A DNA stretch of 64,000 nucleotides from Burkholderia paludis (GCF_000732615.1 NZ_JPGL01000015.1:1-64000); one strand, 5' to 3'; counted from the stretch's first letter, positions 1 through 10,366 are shown. The notes: generated from the letters alone by a model not told the origin. Translations and numbers: made by a program.

Positions 1-321
1 CGACCCCTTCGCAAAGTACGCCGTTGCTTTTGAGAGAATTTCAATATCGAGTTTCGCGCTGGCCAATTCCTTGCGTAGCCGACCGTTCTCCGTTTCCAGT
101 TCGCTAATCGGGCCGGTTGTTCGTGCCGCGACCGACTCATGACCACCAGCCTGACCAACGCCGTCGGCCCGGCGACTACGCCGCATCCAGTCCCCTAATG
201 TCGCTACCGGTACCCCAAGCCGTCGCGCGGCCTCATGCTGACCGACTGATTTGGCAAGCTTGACGGCCTCGACTTTGAACTCGTCCGTGTATTGCCGTTT
301 CGGTACTGACTTCTCTGACAT
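1..321 (-). CDS. IS3-family transposase OrfA, partial (C-terminus outside window)
   Basis: Reading the minus strand from an ATG at 319-321 gives 107 residues open to the window edge. The start [16 protein letters not shown], then a helix-turn-helix stretch ([17 protein letters not shown]), is typical of the HTH_Tnp_1 OrfA of IS3-family elements. Near the edge a leucine-zipper-like segment follows ([20 protein letters not shown]). OrfA binds the IS ends, and OrfB, which would lie left of position 1, supplies the DDE catalytic domain by frameshift. A GGAGGG sequence about 6 nt upstream of the ATG is a good ribosome site. The gene reads away from the rhs remnant. I cannot name the specific IS. 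Confidence 0.88.
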   Translation of the reverse strand, partial: MSEKSVPKRQYTDEFKVEAVKLAKSVGQHEAARRLGVPVATLGDWMRRSRRADGVGQAGGHESVAARTTGPISELETENGRLRKELASAKLDIEILSKATAYFAKGS

Positions 322-340
322 GCAACCCTCCGTACATACA
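1..340 (-). mobile_element. End of an IS3-type insertion sequence
   Basis: The left edge of the window is the OrfA end of an insertion sequence. The exact end cannot be fixed without the other terminus, but must fall between the OrfA start (321) and about 360, where the rhs reading frame becomes recognisable. The insertion has cut the rhs gene to its right. Confidence 0.65.
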
Positions 341-360
341 GGAAATTAACAAAATTCCTG
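339..360. repeat. Short hairpin at the IS/rhs junction
   Basis: CAGGAA at 339-344 is the reverse complement of TTCCTG at 355-360, with AT-rich bases between. It lies exactly at the transition from IS to rhs sequence, so it may be part of the IS end or the target hairpin. Confidence 0.4.
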
Positions 361-962
361 CTGTACGCGAAATCGAGGCATGGTCACCGGGACAATGGTG
401 CGACGAGGAATCGGGCCTGCACTACAACCTGCATCGCTATTACGACCCGGACTCAGCGCAGTACTTGAGTGTTGACCCCCTCGGCCTTGCAGGCGGATTC
501 CGGACCCAGGGCTATGTTCATGATCCAAGCGAGTGGGTTGATCCGTTCGGATTGCAGCAATGCCCCGAACGGGAAGTCAATGGAACGAAGATATACGGCA
601 AGGGGCAGAGGGACGGAACGCCGGGGCATGACCAGTTCTCAGAAGTGATCGCTAACAAGCTCGCGATGAGTGGGAAATTCAAGGAAATCTATCTGAATCG
701 ATCCTATAATTTCGCTATGGATAATGCTGTTTCAGCTCGTCGACCTGACATTATGGCGGTGGATATCAATGGCAGGGTGCATGCAATCGAAATGGCATCA
801 CGAACTGATATGGGGGCAAAATTGCGAACGCTGACGTCGAGAAACTATGACGCGATGCAAAATCTTCCTCCAAATGAGCGCGGAGATATCCTTGTGTTCG
901 AGCATCCGTATGATGCGCAAACGATAAAAACTGATCTGGATAATTTGATATCAGGAATCTGA
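360..962 (+). pseudogene. 3' remnant of an rhs gene: end of the Rhs core plus a nuclease-like C-terminal toxin
   Basis: The frame is open through the IS junction. Rhs core sequence is recognisable from about 393 ([20 protein letters not shown], then [12 protein letters not shown]), the classic end of the YD-repeat shell. After the DPFGL boundary (about 540) the unique C-terminal tip begins. It has the spacing of a PD-(D/E)xK nuclease: RPD at 741-749, then I-E-M-A-S with the glutamate at 789-791. Rhs tips are toxins released by autocleavage and delivered by type VI secretion or other systems. Here the shell and N-terminus have been removed by the IS, so delivery is probably lost; a TTG at 465 could still start a fragment. 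GC and codon use are clearly lower than in the pch region. Confidence 0.75.
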
Positions 963-968
963 GAAGAG

Positions 969-1766
969 ATGAACACTGGAATCGTAATTTACGGAACCGA
1001 TCCGAATCAGGCTGCGCTCGCTCTGTCAATTGCTGAAAATCTGTTTCGTCAATTTGGTGGGGAAGCGACTAACGCATTTTTTTTGGAATTCGTTGTCCGG
1101 CGCGGAGAGAGGTTTGTAGATGATCATGAAACATCTCTCGCTGACTTAAGACGCAGGATTTCGGTCGGAGAGGTCGCCGCGTTCCAAGTATATAGCGAAG
1201 AGGAAAAAAATGGTGTGCCAGTTATTTCATTTGGTCACAATGTTCCGGAATTTGAGGGGCTGGCATTTGTCGATGTACAAATAGGAAGGTCGATTCAAGA
1301 AATAAATATAGAAGTAGAAGAGTTTCTAAAAAATATTGCGATTTACATGAATTTTAAGTATGCGATTGCTTACGAGGCTGAAAATTCGTCGATTGCATGC
1401 AAATATTCAACTGGTGTAAATTTAGTTAGAATTTTTCCTTTTGAAAATACGTCTCTTTTCACCAGGGATCTTCCTGGTAGGTCGCCGGGATCGGCCAGCT
1501 ACGAGGGAAAAAAACTCAGGATGATTTATCCATTGAATGTTATCAATGAGGAGCACTTGGAAATTCGTTTCAACGATCTTTCGTTGAAGGAATGGATCGA
1601 GTCTGGTTCTTCTCGTGGATCCTTGGAAAAAATTCCAAACAACATGTGGCTTTGGTCAGTCAAGGCGACGGACTTGCCGGAAGTGAACAACGCTTGCGGA
1701 GAGGCAGGGATATTACTCGCCTGGCAAAAAGCGTCAGCGAATAAGCCGACGAGAAAACTGCCGTGA
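969..1766 (+). CDS. Putative immunity protein for the Rhs tip
   Basis: The 265-residue protein starts 6 bp after the rhs stop, with GAAGAG just before the ATG. That position directly behind the toxin tip, on the same strand, is where Rhs/CDI immunity genes sit. It is AT-rich, acidic (EEKN, EVEEF), has no signal peptide and no transmembrane segment, and resembles no family I can name. The last 100 bp overlap a nuclease-like ORF on the other strand, so the 3' end may be a recombination joint and the C-terminus chimeric. The immunity role is inferred from position, not from sequence. Confidence 0.6.
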   Translation: MNTGIVIYGTDPNQAALALSIAENLFRQFGGEATNAFFLEFVVRRGERFVDDHETSLADLRRRISVGEVAAFQVYSEEEKNGVPVISFGHNVPEFEGLAFVDVQIGRSIQEINIEVEEFLKNIAIYMNFKYAIAYEAENSSIACKYSTGVNLVRIFPFENTSLFTRDLPGRSPGSASYEGKKLRMIYPLNVINEEHLEIRFNDLSLKEWIESGSSRGSLEKIPNNMWLWSVKATDLPEVNNACGEAGILLAWQKASANKPTRKLP

Positions 1767-2043
1767 TCTTGCTTCCAGAACGACGTAAATCGTAGGCGGC
1801 CCTGTTGGTTCCAAATTCGCGCGTAAGGACATGAGATGATCGCGTAGTGACGGCGGGGTTAACCGTTCGGAAATACTTGACATCAATCGCCACGAGCATC
1901 TGCTTATACTCGATCGTGAAGTCCAGTGGGTCTCGTCCACCAAGTTCTTTCACCGGGAACTCGAAGCGACCGAGCAAGTCGCCGATCCAACGCTCAAAAC
2001 GATCAGCGTCGGACCGGTAAATTCTGTTCTGATTGCCATCCAT
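1660..2043 (-). pseudogene. Fragment of a nuclease-like gene (restriction-endonuclease fold)
   Basis: The minus-strand frame encodes 127 residues. The first 95 or so look like a real protein (RFERWIGDLLGRFEFPVKEL, then PLDFTIEYKQMLVAIDVKYF). D-x-T-I-E with a following A-I-D-V-K-Y is the D...(D/E)xK pattern of a restriction-endonuclease-fold core. The last 30 residues, which overlap the immunity gene, lose this character, so I read it as a truncated gene left by rearrangement. It could be a second remnant from a polymorphic toxin or defence locus. No ribosome site is convincing. Confidence 0.4.
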
Positions 2044-2687
2044 TTTGCTTGCGCCTTCGTTCTTTTATGAAACCGGTGTCCGACCGGGTTACCTATTCCC
2101 AGCTATCGATACAGCATGTAAGCATCGGGGTCGCCGCTATCTTACGTCAGATGGATCGTAGACCGGGGCGGAGTCCGTTACTTGCTTCATAAGAAGCGAT
2201 GGTTGAAGAGAGGCGAGCGTGAATAGCACCTGTGGGTTGAAAGTACGCCGTCGGCTTCCGTGAGACTCACCATTCTTGACCACTGAGGGGCGAAGGTCCG
2301 AAACCAGCTGCGGATTCAACCCGTCGATCCAATCGAACTGTTTCAAATCGTCAAGTTCTGTTTAATCGCTCACTGTGACAGATCGACGTTCGCCATCAGC
2401 TCTCGCAATGACCGTGAGCATTGACCTCATTGTCTGCCTATAACCAACGGCTAACGTGTGCCCAAGCAGCAAACGCTATCTAATAGGCAATGTCCAGCCG
2501 ATGATGATCGCGCGCGCGGACGTGTACGTTGTACGTCCTGATCCACACGTCGAACCCTCATTTTCATCGAACCACCAATAAAGGAGGAATCCGAACCATC
2601 AAAATCACCGCAGTAAACGAGCGCGGGCCGCAAGTGCTACCAACACTCACGACCCGCTAACCACAGCCAACTACAGGAGAGTTGCCC
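2044..2687. other. Non-coding accessory stretch
   Basis: No convincing gene on either strand. All open frames are short with unlikely composition. The mosaic composition suggests old mobile-element or rhs-locus debris, but no terminal repeats are visible. The last 15 bases carry the ribosome site of the SymE-like gene. Confidence 0.6.
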
Positions 2688-2909
2688 ATGGCTAAGTCGA
2701 ATCATAAAGCACGACCACCAAAGACGGAACGTTTCGTCACGATCCAGGAAATGTGGGGTTCCCCGAAAAGAATGGAACCCAGGCCGGAAAAGTTCTACCC
2801 GTACATGAAGATTGGTGGGATGTGGCTGGTCAACGATGCGTGTTTTGTCCCGGGCCGCAAGGCGCAGATCGTGATCGAGCCCGGCAGGCTGATCATCACG
2901 CAACTGTAA
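2688..2909 (+). CDS. symE: SymE-family toxin-like protein
   Basis: Encodes 73 residues. The C-terminal half (YPYMKIGGMWLVNDACF, then GRKAQIVIEPGRLIITQL) matches the SymE pattern: a tryptophan-bearing core, then a beta-rich swapped-hairpin-like fold ending in a V-x-V-E-x-G-x-L-x-I-T motif. E. coli SymE is an SOS-induced toxin repressed by the antisense RNA SymR; related genes are frequent in Burkholderia beside rhs loci. I start it at ATG 2688, with AGGAGA at 2675-2680 (7-nt spacing), rather than at an upstream in-frame TTG. I cannot see a SymR-like antisense promoter with confidence. Toxicity is not demonstrable from sequence. Confidence 0.72.
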   Translation: MAKSNHKARPPKTERFVTIQEMWGSPKRMEPRPEKFYPYMKIGGMWLVNDACFVPGRKAQIVIEPGRLIITQL

Positions 2910-2995
2910 AAGGCAACGCCGCAAGATGCGGCCGCGCTGCGCGAAGTCGCGCAGCGCGCCGGGTAGGGCAACCTAAGCCACTCGCGCCGAGAGCA

Positions 2996-3619
2996 TCACC
3001 AGGCGATATTGCAAGAAGACCGCGACGTCCCCGCCCCGCCGGTAGCCGTGCAATGCGTGCCCGCACCGTTGTCATAGAACGTCCGCGTCTCCGGCTGCGG
3101 CACCGACGGATCGAACGGATTCGGCGCACCATGCGGACCGCGCGGCGCATCGTACGGCCGCTGCGCCGCATACGATCCGCCACTACCAGCCGGCCGCGAG
3201 CCGTTAGCCCGCAGGTATTCATTCCAGTTCTGCTCGCGCTGCTCATACCCAGGCACCGCGCGGCCAAAACTATCGCTCCCACCCGCGCCGAGCGCAACGC
3301 GGTTCGCGGGCAATACCAAATCGGGTTCGTGCTCCGGCGAAGGCGGCGGAGCCATAAGCGCATCGCCCGTCACACGCAACGGCCGCGTATCCGGCGTATC
3401 GAACGGACTACGCTCCACGGGCGCGGCGTACTGCATGCGGCGGCGATTCATACGTGCCGTATGCCCATCGTCGCGAATGGCAGCGCGCCGTTCGGAACGA
3501 AAGACATTGGCACCAGCCGACCGATCGGTCAGCGTATCGCGGCCAGCCGCATTGGCGGTAGAAACAGAAAGCGCGCAAGCGATCGCGGCGGCGGAAGAAA
3601 ATCGAAACGAATGATTCAT
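2996..3619 (-). CDS. Secreted protein of unknown function
   Basis: The ATG at 3617-3619, preceded by GGGATC, gives 207 residues starting with a clear Sec signal peptide (MNHSFRFSSAAAIACALS, cleavage near ANAAG). The mature part is low-complexity and rich in Arg, Pro, Gly, Tyr and Asn, with no recognisable domain. Two cysteines near the end (HCTATGG and SSCNIAW) could form a disulphide. An in-frame TTG 12 bp upstream is a weaker start. GC is back at the Burkholderia level, so this probably belongs to the chromosomal backbone rather than the accessory patch. Function unknown. Confidence 0.65.
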   Translation of the reverse strand: MNHSFRFSSAAAIACALSVSTANAAGRDTLTDRSAGANVFRSERRAAIRDDGHTARMNRRRMQYAAPVERSPFDTPDTRPLRVTGDALMAPPPSPEHEPDLVLPANRVALGAGGSDSFGRAVPGYEQREQNWNEYLRANGSRPAGSGGSYAAQRPYDAPRGPHGAPNPFDPSVPQPETRTFYDNGAGTHCTATGGAGTSRSSCNIAW

Positions 3620-4418
3620 CAGCGATCCCAATCAGGTGATGTGCAATGAAAAAAACGGCAGATCACTGGCTGGCGGCTGTACGACGAAAGGGCGCGGAAG
3701 CGGCCCCGAGACGACTGCGAAGCGTGCTGGTCACGACGTGCAGGAAGGCTGGCTGGATTGCAGAGACGAATTCGTATTATTTCATATAAATAACTACGAG
3801 CTTTCCAATGTTCGAATCGGTAGGCAATTAGTAGGAATTGCCGCCTCGGCCGAGCGCCCCGTTCTGGTGCCTGCCGGTGCAATCCTCAGGCGATTGATTT
3901 TTGACGGTCGGACCCTCTGCAAGCGCCGAACATGCCGCACGCAACGGAAAACTTCCGAACGCCAATCCCGTCAAGGTACACCGCCCATCCACCCCTTGCG
4001 GCGCAACCCGATAGCACCGTCAGCAAACGTTCCACCTCTTGTCCGGTTGCGCCCCGGTCGCTGCCGCGCGTCTCCGTGTTTTCCCTCGGTCGACCGGCAT
4101 TTTTGACAGACGATTTAAAAACGCTCATATAATTTCGACTGCCTTGCCAACGGCTGTCGGACCATCCCTCCGATCAAGCGGTTTGGCAAGCGGGGCAGGC
4201 GAAACGCTTGCGCAATGCAAGACGCATCACGATGTCTTTCCGAACCAGACGTCCCCTTCGGGGACTGCAAGAGCCGGGCCCCGCTACGCAACATTCCGCC
4301 GGAGTTCCGTCTTCTATGTGTCTCGGGCGCGTTCCATATCCGCGCCCCGGGTGCTGTTCGATTGCGCAAGTCATGCCGCCTTTGCCCGTATGACTAAACA
4401 ACATCGAGGAGCTCCCAG
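3620..4418. other. Long non-coding region upstream of livK
   Basis: No convincing coding frame on either strand. It contains a near-consensus promoter at 4103-4133 pointing at livK and a small hairpin GTCCCC-TTC-GGGGAC at about 4251-4265 inside the resulting leader. Confidence 0.6.
4103..4133 (+). promoter_or_regulatory. Candidate sigma-70 promoter for livK with a long leader
   Basis: TTGACA at 4103-4108 and TATAAT at 4128-4133 are both perfect hexamers, although the 19-bp spacer is longer than ideal. Transcription would begin near 4140, leaving a leader of about 280 nt before livK. Confidence 0.5.
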
Positions 4419-5537
4419 ATGACGCTGTCCCGTCTTACGTCCATTTCCGTCGCCGCCGTGCTGTTCGCCGCCGGCGCCGCCACCGCGCAAGCGGAAACCG
4501 TGAAGATCGCCATCGCTGGTCCGATGAGCGGCTCGGTCGCCCAGTACGGCGACATGGTGAAGGCCGGCGCGCTGACCGCGATCGAGCAGATCAACGCTGC
4601 GGGCGGTGCGGGCGGCAACAAGTTCGAAGTGGTGATGATGGACGACGCGTGCGAGCCGAAGCAGGCCGTCGCCGTCGCCAACAAGATCGTCAGCCAGAAG
4701 ATCCAGTACGTGATCGGCCACGTGTGCTCGGGTTCGACGATCCCGGCCTCCGACATCTACGAGAACGAAGGCATCGTGATGGTCACGCCGTCGGCCACCG
4801 CGCCGCAGCTGACGGAAGGCAAGAAGCGTCACTTCATCTTCCGCACGATCGGTCGTGACGACCAGCAAGGCCCGGCGGCCGCTCACTTCATCATCAACAA
4901 CGTGAAGCCGAAGAAGGTCGCGGTGCTGCACGACAAGCAGTCGTACGGCCAGGGCATCGCGTCGTCGGTGAAGAAGGACCTCGAAGCCGCGAAGATCCCG
5001 GTCGTGCTGTTCGAGGGCATCAACGCCGGCGATTCGGACTACTCGGCGATCATCACGAAGCTGAAGTCGCAAGGCGTCGACTTCGTCTACTTCGGCGGCT
5101 ACCACCCGGAAATGGGCCTGCTGATGCGCCAGGCGCGCGAGCAGGGCGTGAAGGCCACCTTCATGGGGCCTGAAGGCGTGGGCAACAAGGACGTGACGGC
5201 GATCGCCGGCCCGGCCTCGGAAGGCATGCTCGTCACGCTGCCGGCCGACTTCTCGGCCGACCCGGCCAACGCGGCGCTCGTGAAGGCGTTCGCGGACAAG
5301 AAGCGCGATCCGAACGGCCCGTTCCAGATGCCTGCGTACGCAGCGGTGAAGATCATCGCCGACGCGATCGCCGGCGCGAAGACGACCGATCCGACCAAGG
5401 TCGCCGCGTACATGCACAAGACGACGTTCGACACGCCGATCGGCAAGGTCGCGTATGACGCGCAGGGCGACCTGAAGGCGTTCAAGTTCGTCGTGTACAC
5501 GTGGCACAAGGACGCGACGAAGACCGCCGCCAAGTAA
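4419..5537 (+). CDS. livK: Branched-chain amino acid ABC transporter, substrate-binding protein
   Basis: Encodes 372 residues: a signal peptide (MTLSRLTSISVAAVLFAAG, cleavage after AQA) and a type I periplasmic binding protein (VKIAIAGPMSGSVAQYGDM; VIGHVCSGSTIPASDIY; TFMGPEGVGN). LivK/LivJ proteins bind leucine, isoleucine and valine in the periplasm and deliver them to LivHM. The length is normal for the family. The ATG follows GAGGAG with 8-nt spacing. It stands alone ahead of livHMGF, separated by a strong hairpin, consistent with extra production of the binding protein. The exact ligand (branched-chain amino acids or relatives) cannot be decided from sequence. Confidence 0.93.
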   Translation: MTLSRLTSISVAAVLFAAGAATAQAETVKIAIAGPMSGSVAQYGDMVKAGALTAIEQINAAGGAGGNKFEVVMMDDACEPKQAVAVANKIVSQKIQYVIGHVCSGSTIPASDIYENEGIVMVTPSATAPQLTEGKKRHFIFRTIGRDDQQGPAAAHFIINNVKPKKVAVLHDKQSYGQGIASSVKKDLEAAKIPVVLFEGINAGDSDYSAIITKLKSQGVDFVYFGGYHPEMGLLMRQAREQGVKATFMGPEGVGNKDVTAIAGPASEGMLVTLPADFSADPANAALVKAFADKKRDPNGPFQMPAYAAVKIIADAIAGAKTTDPTKVAAYMHKTTFDTPIGKVAYDAQGDLKAFKFVVYTWHKDATKTAAK

Positions 5538-5559
5538 TACGGAGTACCCGCCCACGCAT

Positions 5560-5588
5560 CCGCCCCGTCCGAGACCCGGACGGGGCGG
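5560..5588 (+). terminator. Hairpin between livK and livH
   Basis: A perfect 12-bp stem (CCGCCCCGTCCG and its complement) with a 5-nt loop lies 23 bp after livK. There is no T-tract, so it is more likely an mRNA-stabilising or partial termination hairpin that lets livK be made in excess of the membrane genes. Confidence 0.6.
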
Positions 5589-5721
5589 GTGTGCATTCGC
5601 GCCGCGCATGCCCCCAGTGCGCGGCCGGCGGGCGGCCCGAGACGACACCGTGCGTTGCGCGCGGCCGAACGCCGTGATCCGGCGCGGTACGCCACACAGC
5701 GCCAACGGGAGCTTCCCGCAC

Positions 5722-6648
<927 letters not shown>

Positions 6649-6659
6649 GGGAGACGCAG

Positions 6660-7931
6660 ATGAGTACAGTCATTTCCGTTCGCCGCCCGGCCGCCGACGC
6701 TTCGGTCGGCCAGGCGCTGAAAAATGCCGTGGCCGCCGCGTTCCTGACGGCAATCCTCACGATTCCGGTGCTCGGGCTGCAACTGAGGCTCGACGGTTAT
6801 CAGGTGGTGCTCACGCCGCACTGGCGGCCGGTGTGGATCGCGGTCGCGGCCGTGTTCCTGTTCCAGCTATTCAAGCCGTGGCTCGTGCGCGCGAAATCGG
6901 CGGTGAAGCTGCCGGCGATGCCCGCGATGGGCGCGCAGCAGCAGCGCGTGGTCGTCTGGGCGCTGCTCGCGGTCGGGCTCGTGTGGCCGTTCTTCGGCTC
7001 GCGCGGCGCGGTGGACGTCGCGACGCTCGCGCTGATCTACGTGATCCTCGGCCTCGGGCTGAACATCGTGGTCGGGTTCGCGGGGCTGCTGGATCTCGGT
7101 TATGTCGGGTTCTACGCGGTCGGCGGCTATACGTACGCGATGCTGAACCAGTACTTCGGGCTGTCGTTCTGGGAGTGCCTGCCGCTCGCCGCGATCGCGG
7201 CCGCGACGTTCGGCTTCCTGCTCGGCTTCCCGGTGCTGCGGCTGCGCGGCGACTATCTCGCGATCGTCACGCTCGGCTTCGGTGAAATCATCCGCCTGCT
7301 TGCGAACAACCTGACGAGCCTCACCGGCGGCCCGGACGGCATCTCGGGCATCCCGAAGCCGACCGTGTTCGGCTACGAGATGGCGCGCAGCGCGAGCGTC
7401 GAAGGCGCGAAGACGTTCCACGAACTGATCGGGCTGGAATACAGCGGCGACCACGTGGTGATCTTCCTGTACCTGATCGCGCTCGTGCTGGTCGGCTTCA
7501 CGCTGTTCGTCACGAGCCGCCTGATCCGCATGCCGATGGGCCGTGCGTGGGAAGCGCTGCGCGACGACGAGATCGCGTGCCGTTCGCTGGGCCTGAACCC
7601 GACGCGCATCAAACTGTCGGCGTTCACGCTCGGCGCGGCGTTCGCGGGCATCGGCGGCGCGTTCTTCGCGGCGCGCCAGGGCCTCGTGAATCCGGAATCG
7701 TTCACCTTCATCGAATCGGCGCTGATCCTCGCGATCGTCGTGCTCGGCGGGATGGGTTCGCAGCTCGGCGTGATTCTCGCGGCGATCCTGCTGACCGTGC
7801 TGCCGGAAGTCGCGCGCGGCTTCGCCGAGTACCGGATGCTGATCTTCGGTCTGGTGATGGTGTTGATGATGATGTGGCGTCCGCAGGGCCTGCTGCCCGC
7901 GAGCCGTCCCCACGTGGAGTTGCCGCAATGA
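6660..7931 (+). CDS. livM: Branched-chain amino acid ABC transporter permease LivM
   Basis: Encodes 423 residues, the long LivM type: an N-terminal segment of about 90 residues with two hydrophobic helices precedes the core permease. Core motifs include [20 protein letters not shown] and [20 protein letters not shown]; the latter is the family hallmark and probably contacts the ATPases. ATG 6660 follows GAGGGAGA. It overlaps livG by 4 bp (ATGA), so translation is coupled. Confidence 0.93.
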   Translation: MSTVISVRRPAADASVGQALKNAVAAAFLTAILTIPVLGLQLRLDGYQVVLTPHWRPVWIAVAAVFLFQLFKPWLVRAKSAVKLPAMPAMGAQQQRVVVWALLAVGLVWPFFGSRGAVDVATLALIYVILGLGLNIVVGFAGLLDLGYVGFYAVGGYTYAMLNQYFGLSFWECLPLAAIAAATFGFLLGFPVLRLRGDYLAIVTLGFGEIIRLLANNLTSLTGGPDGISGIPKPTVFGYEMARSASVEGAKTFHELIGLEYSGDHVVIFLYLIALVLVGFTLFVTSRLIRMPMGRAWEALRDDEIACRSLGLNPTRIKLSAFTLGAAFAGIGGAFFAARQGLVNPESFTFIESALILAIVVLGGMGSQLGVILAAILLTVLPEVARGFAEYRMLIFGLVMVLMMMWRPQGLLPASRPHVELPQ

Positions 7932-8700
7932 GCGCGAATGCAGAACTGTTGAAGGTCGCCGGGCTGCAGATGCGCTTCGGCGGGTTGCTCGCGGTGGACG
8001 GGATCGATTTCGACGTGCGCCGTGATGAAGTGTTCGCGATCATCGGGCCGAACGGTGCGGGCAAGACCACCGTGTTCAACTGCGTCGGCGGTTTCTACAA
8101 GCCGACCGGCGGCGACGTCGTGCTCGACGGCCACGCGATTGGCGGGCTGCCCAGCCACAAGATCGCATTGAAGGGCCTCGTGCGGACGTTCCAGAACATC
8201 CGCCTGTTCAAGTCGCTGACGGTCGTCGAGAACCTGCTCGTCGCGCAGCACCGCAAGGTGAAGGCGGGACTGCTGCACGGCCTGTTCGCGACGCCCGCGT
8301 ATCGTCACGCCGAGAAGGAAGCGCTCGAGCGCGCGGCGGTGTGGCTCGACCGGATGGGGCTGACGTCGGTCGCCAACCGGCCGGCGGGCACGCTGTCGTA
8401 CGGGCACCAGCGGCGCCTGGAGATCGCGCGCTGCATGATCACCGAGCCGCGTCTGCTGATGCTCGACGAGCCGGCGGCCGGCCTCAACCCGCAGGAGAAG
8501 GTCGAACTGCAGCACCTGATCGACAAGCTGCGCCGCGAGTTCGGCGTATCGGTGCTGCTGATCGAACACGACATGAGCCTCGTGATGGGCGTATCGGACC
8601 GCATCCTCGTGATGGAGCACGGCCGGCCGATCGTGATCGGCACGCCGGAAGCGGTCCGCAACGACCCGCGCGTGATCAAGGCGTATCTGGGGGAAGAGTG

Positions 8701-8701
<1 letters not shown>
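7928..8701 (+). CDS. livG: Branched-chain amino acid ABC transporter ATPase LivG
   Basis: Encodes 257 residues. Walker [10 protein letters not shown] (about residue 40), the Q-loop in RTFQNIRLF, signature [13 protein letters not shown], Walker [14 protein letters not shown] and the switch histidine in [10 protein letters not shown] are all intact. LivG pairs with LivF on the cytoplasmic face of LivHM. The segment between Q-loop and signature ([16 protein letters not shown]) is the insertion usual in LivG. It shares one base with livF (TGATG). Confidence 0.94.
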
Positions 8702-9402
<701 letters not shown>

Positions 9403-9410
9403 TGCCGGAC

Positions 9411-9437
9411 GCCGCCGGCCCGCGACGGGCCGGCGGC
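9411..9437. terminator. Strong hairpin after livF
   Basis: A perfect 12-bp GC stem (GCCGCCGGCCCG and its complement) with a CGA loop begins 8 bp after the livF stop. It probably stops or stabilises the liv transcript, though no T-run follows. Confidence 0.55.
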
Positions 9438-9460
9438 GGCATCGCGATCGCCTTCTCATG

Positions 9461-9481
9461 CAGGGCCGGTTCCCGGCCCTG
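9461..9481. terminator. Terminator hairpin between livF and the converging LysR gene
   Basis: CAGGGCCGG-TTC-CCGGCCCTG is a perfect 9-bp stem followed by TCTTCCCT on the plus strand. It sits between two convergent genes and can serve the liv operon. Confidence 0.6.
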
Positions 9482-9487
9482 TCTTCC

Positions 9488-10339
9488 CTATCCGATCCTG
9501 AAGGTGCTTTTCAGCACGTCGCGCAGATGCAGCGCGGCGCGATTGCTGTCGTCCGTCAGGATGGTGATCAGGTGCGGCGGGAGATCGGGCAGCACGATGC
9601 CGGCGACATGGCTGGTCAGGTTGCCGGACACGCGATCGTGCTCGATCAGGCCGACCGCGAGGCCGTTCGCGATGCAGGCCTCGACCGCCGGCGAACTGGC
9701 GCTCTCGAGCAGCATCCGGTGCGCGATCTTCGCCTTCTTCAGCGCGTTCAGCGCGGTGTCGCGGTACGGGCAGCCCTGCAGCTGCACGGCGATCGGCAGC
9801 GGGGCGTCGGGATTGAACTTGAAGGTGCGCGCGGCGACCCACACCGGATGGGTCTTGCTGAGCAGCTCGGCGCGCGGCGGCGCTTTCGGGACCACGGCGA
9901 TCGTGATGTCGAGCTGGCCGCGCGCGAACAGTTGCTGCAACTCCTCGCTCGAGCGCGCCTCGACCGTCAGTTCGAGCAACGGCCGGTCGGCGGCGAAGCG
10001 CGGCAGGAATTCCGCCATGAAGTGCGCCGCGTAGGAATCGGGAATGCCGAGCCGCAACTTGCCGGTCAGCATCTGCGGCGACAGCGATTCGACGAGCCGG
10101 TCGTGGCTGAGCAGGAATTCCGTGGTGTCGCTCAGCAGCTTGTGGCCGAACTGCGTGAGTTCGACGGCCTGGTTGTTGCGCGTAAACAGGCGCTGCGCGA
10201 CCATCTCCTCCAGCTTCTGGATCTGCGCGGTGACCGACGACGGGCTGCGATTCACATGGGCGGCCGCATCCTTGAAGCGGCCGAGCTTCGCGACGGCGTG
10301 GAAGGTACGCAGCAGGTCGACGTCCAGGGTGCGCGGCAT
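9488..10339 (-). CDS. LysR-family transcriptional regulator
   Basis: Encodes 283 residues. The N-terminal winged helix-turn-helix (LDVDLLRTFHAVAKLGRFKD, then AAHVNRSPSSVTAQIQKLEE) is followed by a periplasmic-binding-like effector domain from about residue 92. It is divergent from the methyltransferase-oxygenase-exporter unit, with a 133-bp gap, which is the usual LysR arrangement for controlling the neighbour. A perfect palindrome lies 14 bp upstream of its own start, suggesting autoregulation. Ligand unknown; it converges on livF and is unlikely to control the liv genes. Confidence 0.88.
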   Translation of the reverse strand: MPRTLDVDLLRTFHAVAKLGRFKDAAAHVNRSPSSVTAQIQKLEEMVAQRLFTRNNQAVELTQFGHKLLSDTTEFLLSHDRLVESLSPQMLTGKLRLGIPDSYAAHFMAEFLPRFAADRPLLELTVEARSSEELQQLFARGQLDITIAVVPKAPPRAELLSKTHPVWVAARTFKFNPDAPLPIAVQLQGCPYRDTALNALKKAKIAHRMLLESASSPAVEACIANGLAVGLIEHDRVSGNLTSHVAGIVLPDLPPHLITILTDDSNRAALHLRDVLKSTFRIG

Positions 10340-10353
10340 GATTTTGAATTTCC

Positions 10354-10366
10354 GAATCAGTGATTC
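10354..10366. promoter_or_regulatory. Perfect palindrome, candidate LysR operator
   Basis: GAATCA-G-TGATTC, a perfect dyad in the 133-bp divergent region between the LysR gene and the methyltransferase gene. It fits the T-N11-A dyad form of LysR sites and is closer to the lysR start. Confidence 0.55.

Noticed and set aside
2753..3649. Plus-strand ORF of 298 codons over the secreted-protein gene
   Set aside because: Extremely Arg-rich and overlaps the SymE-like gene and the minus-strand gene that has a clear signal peptide.
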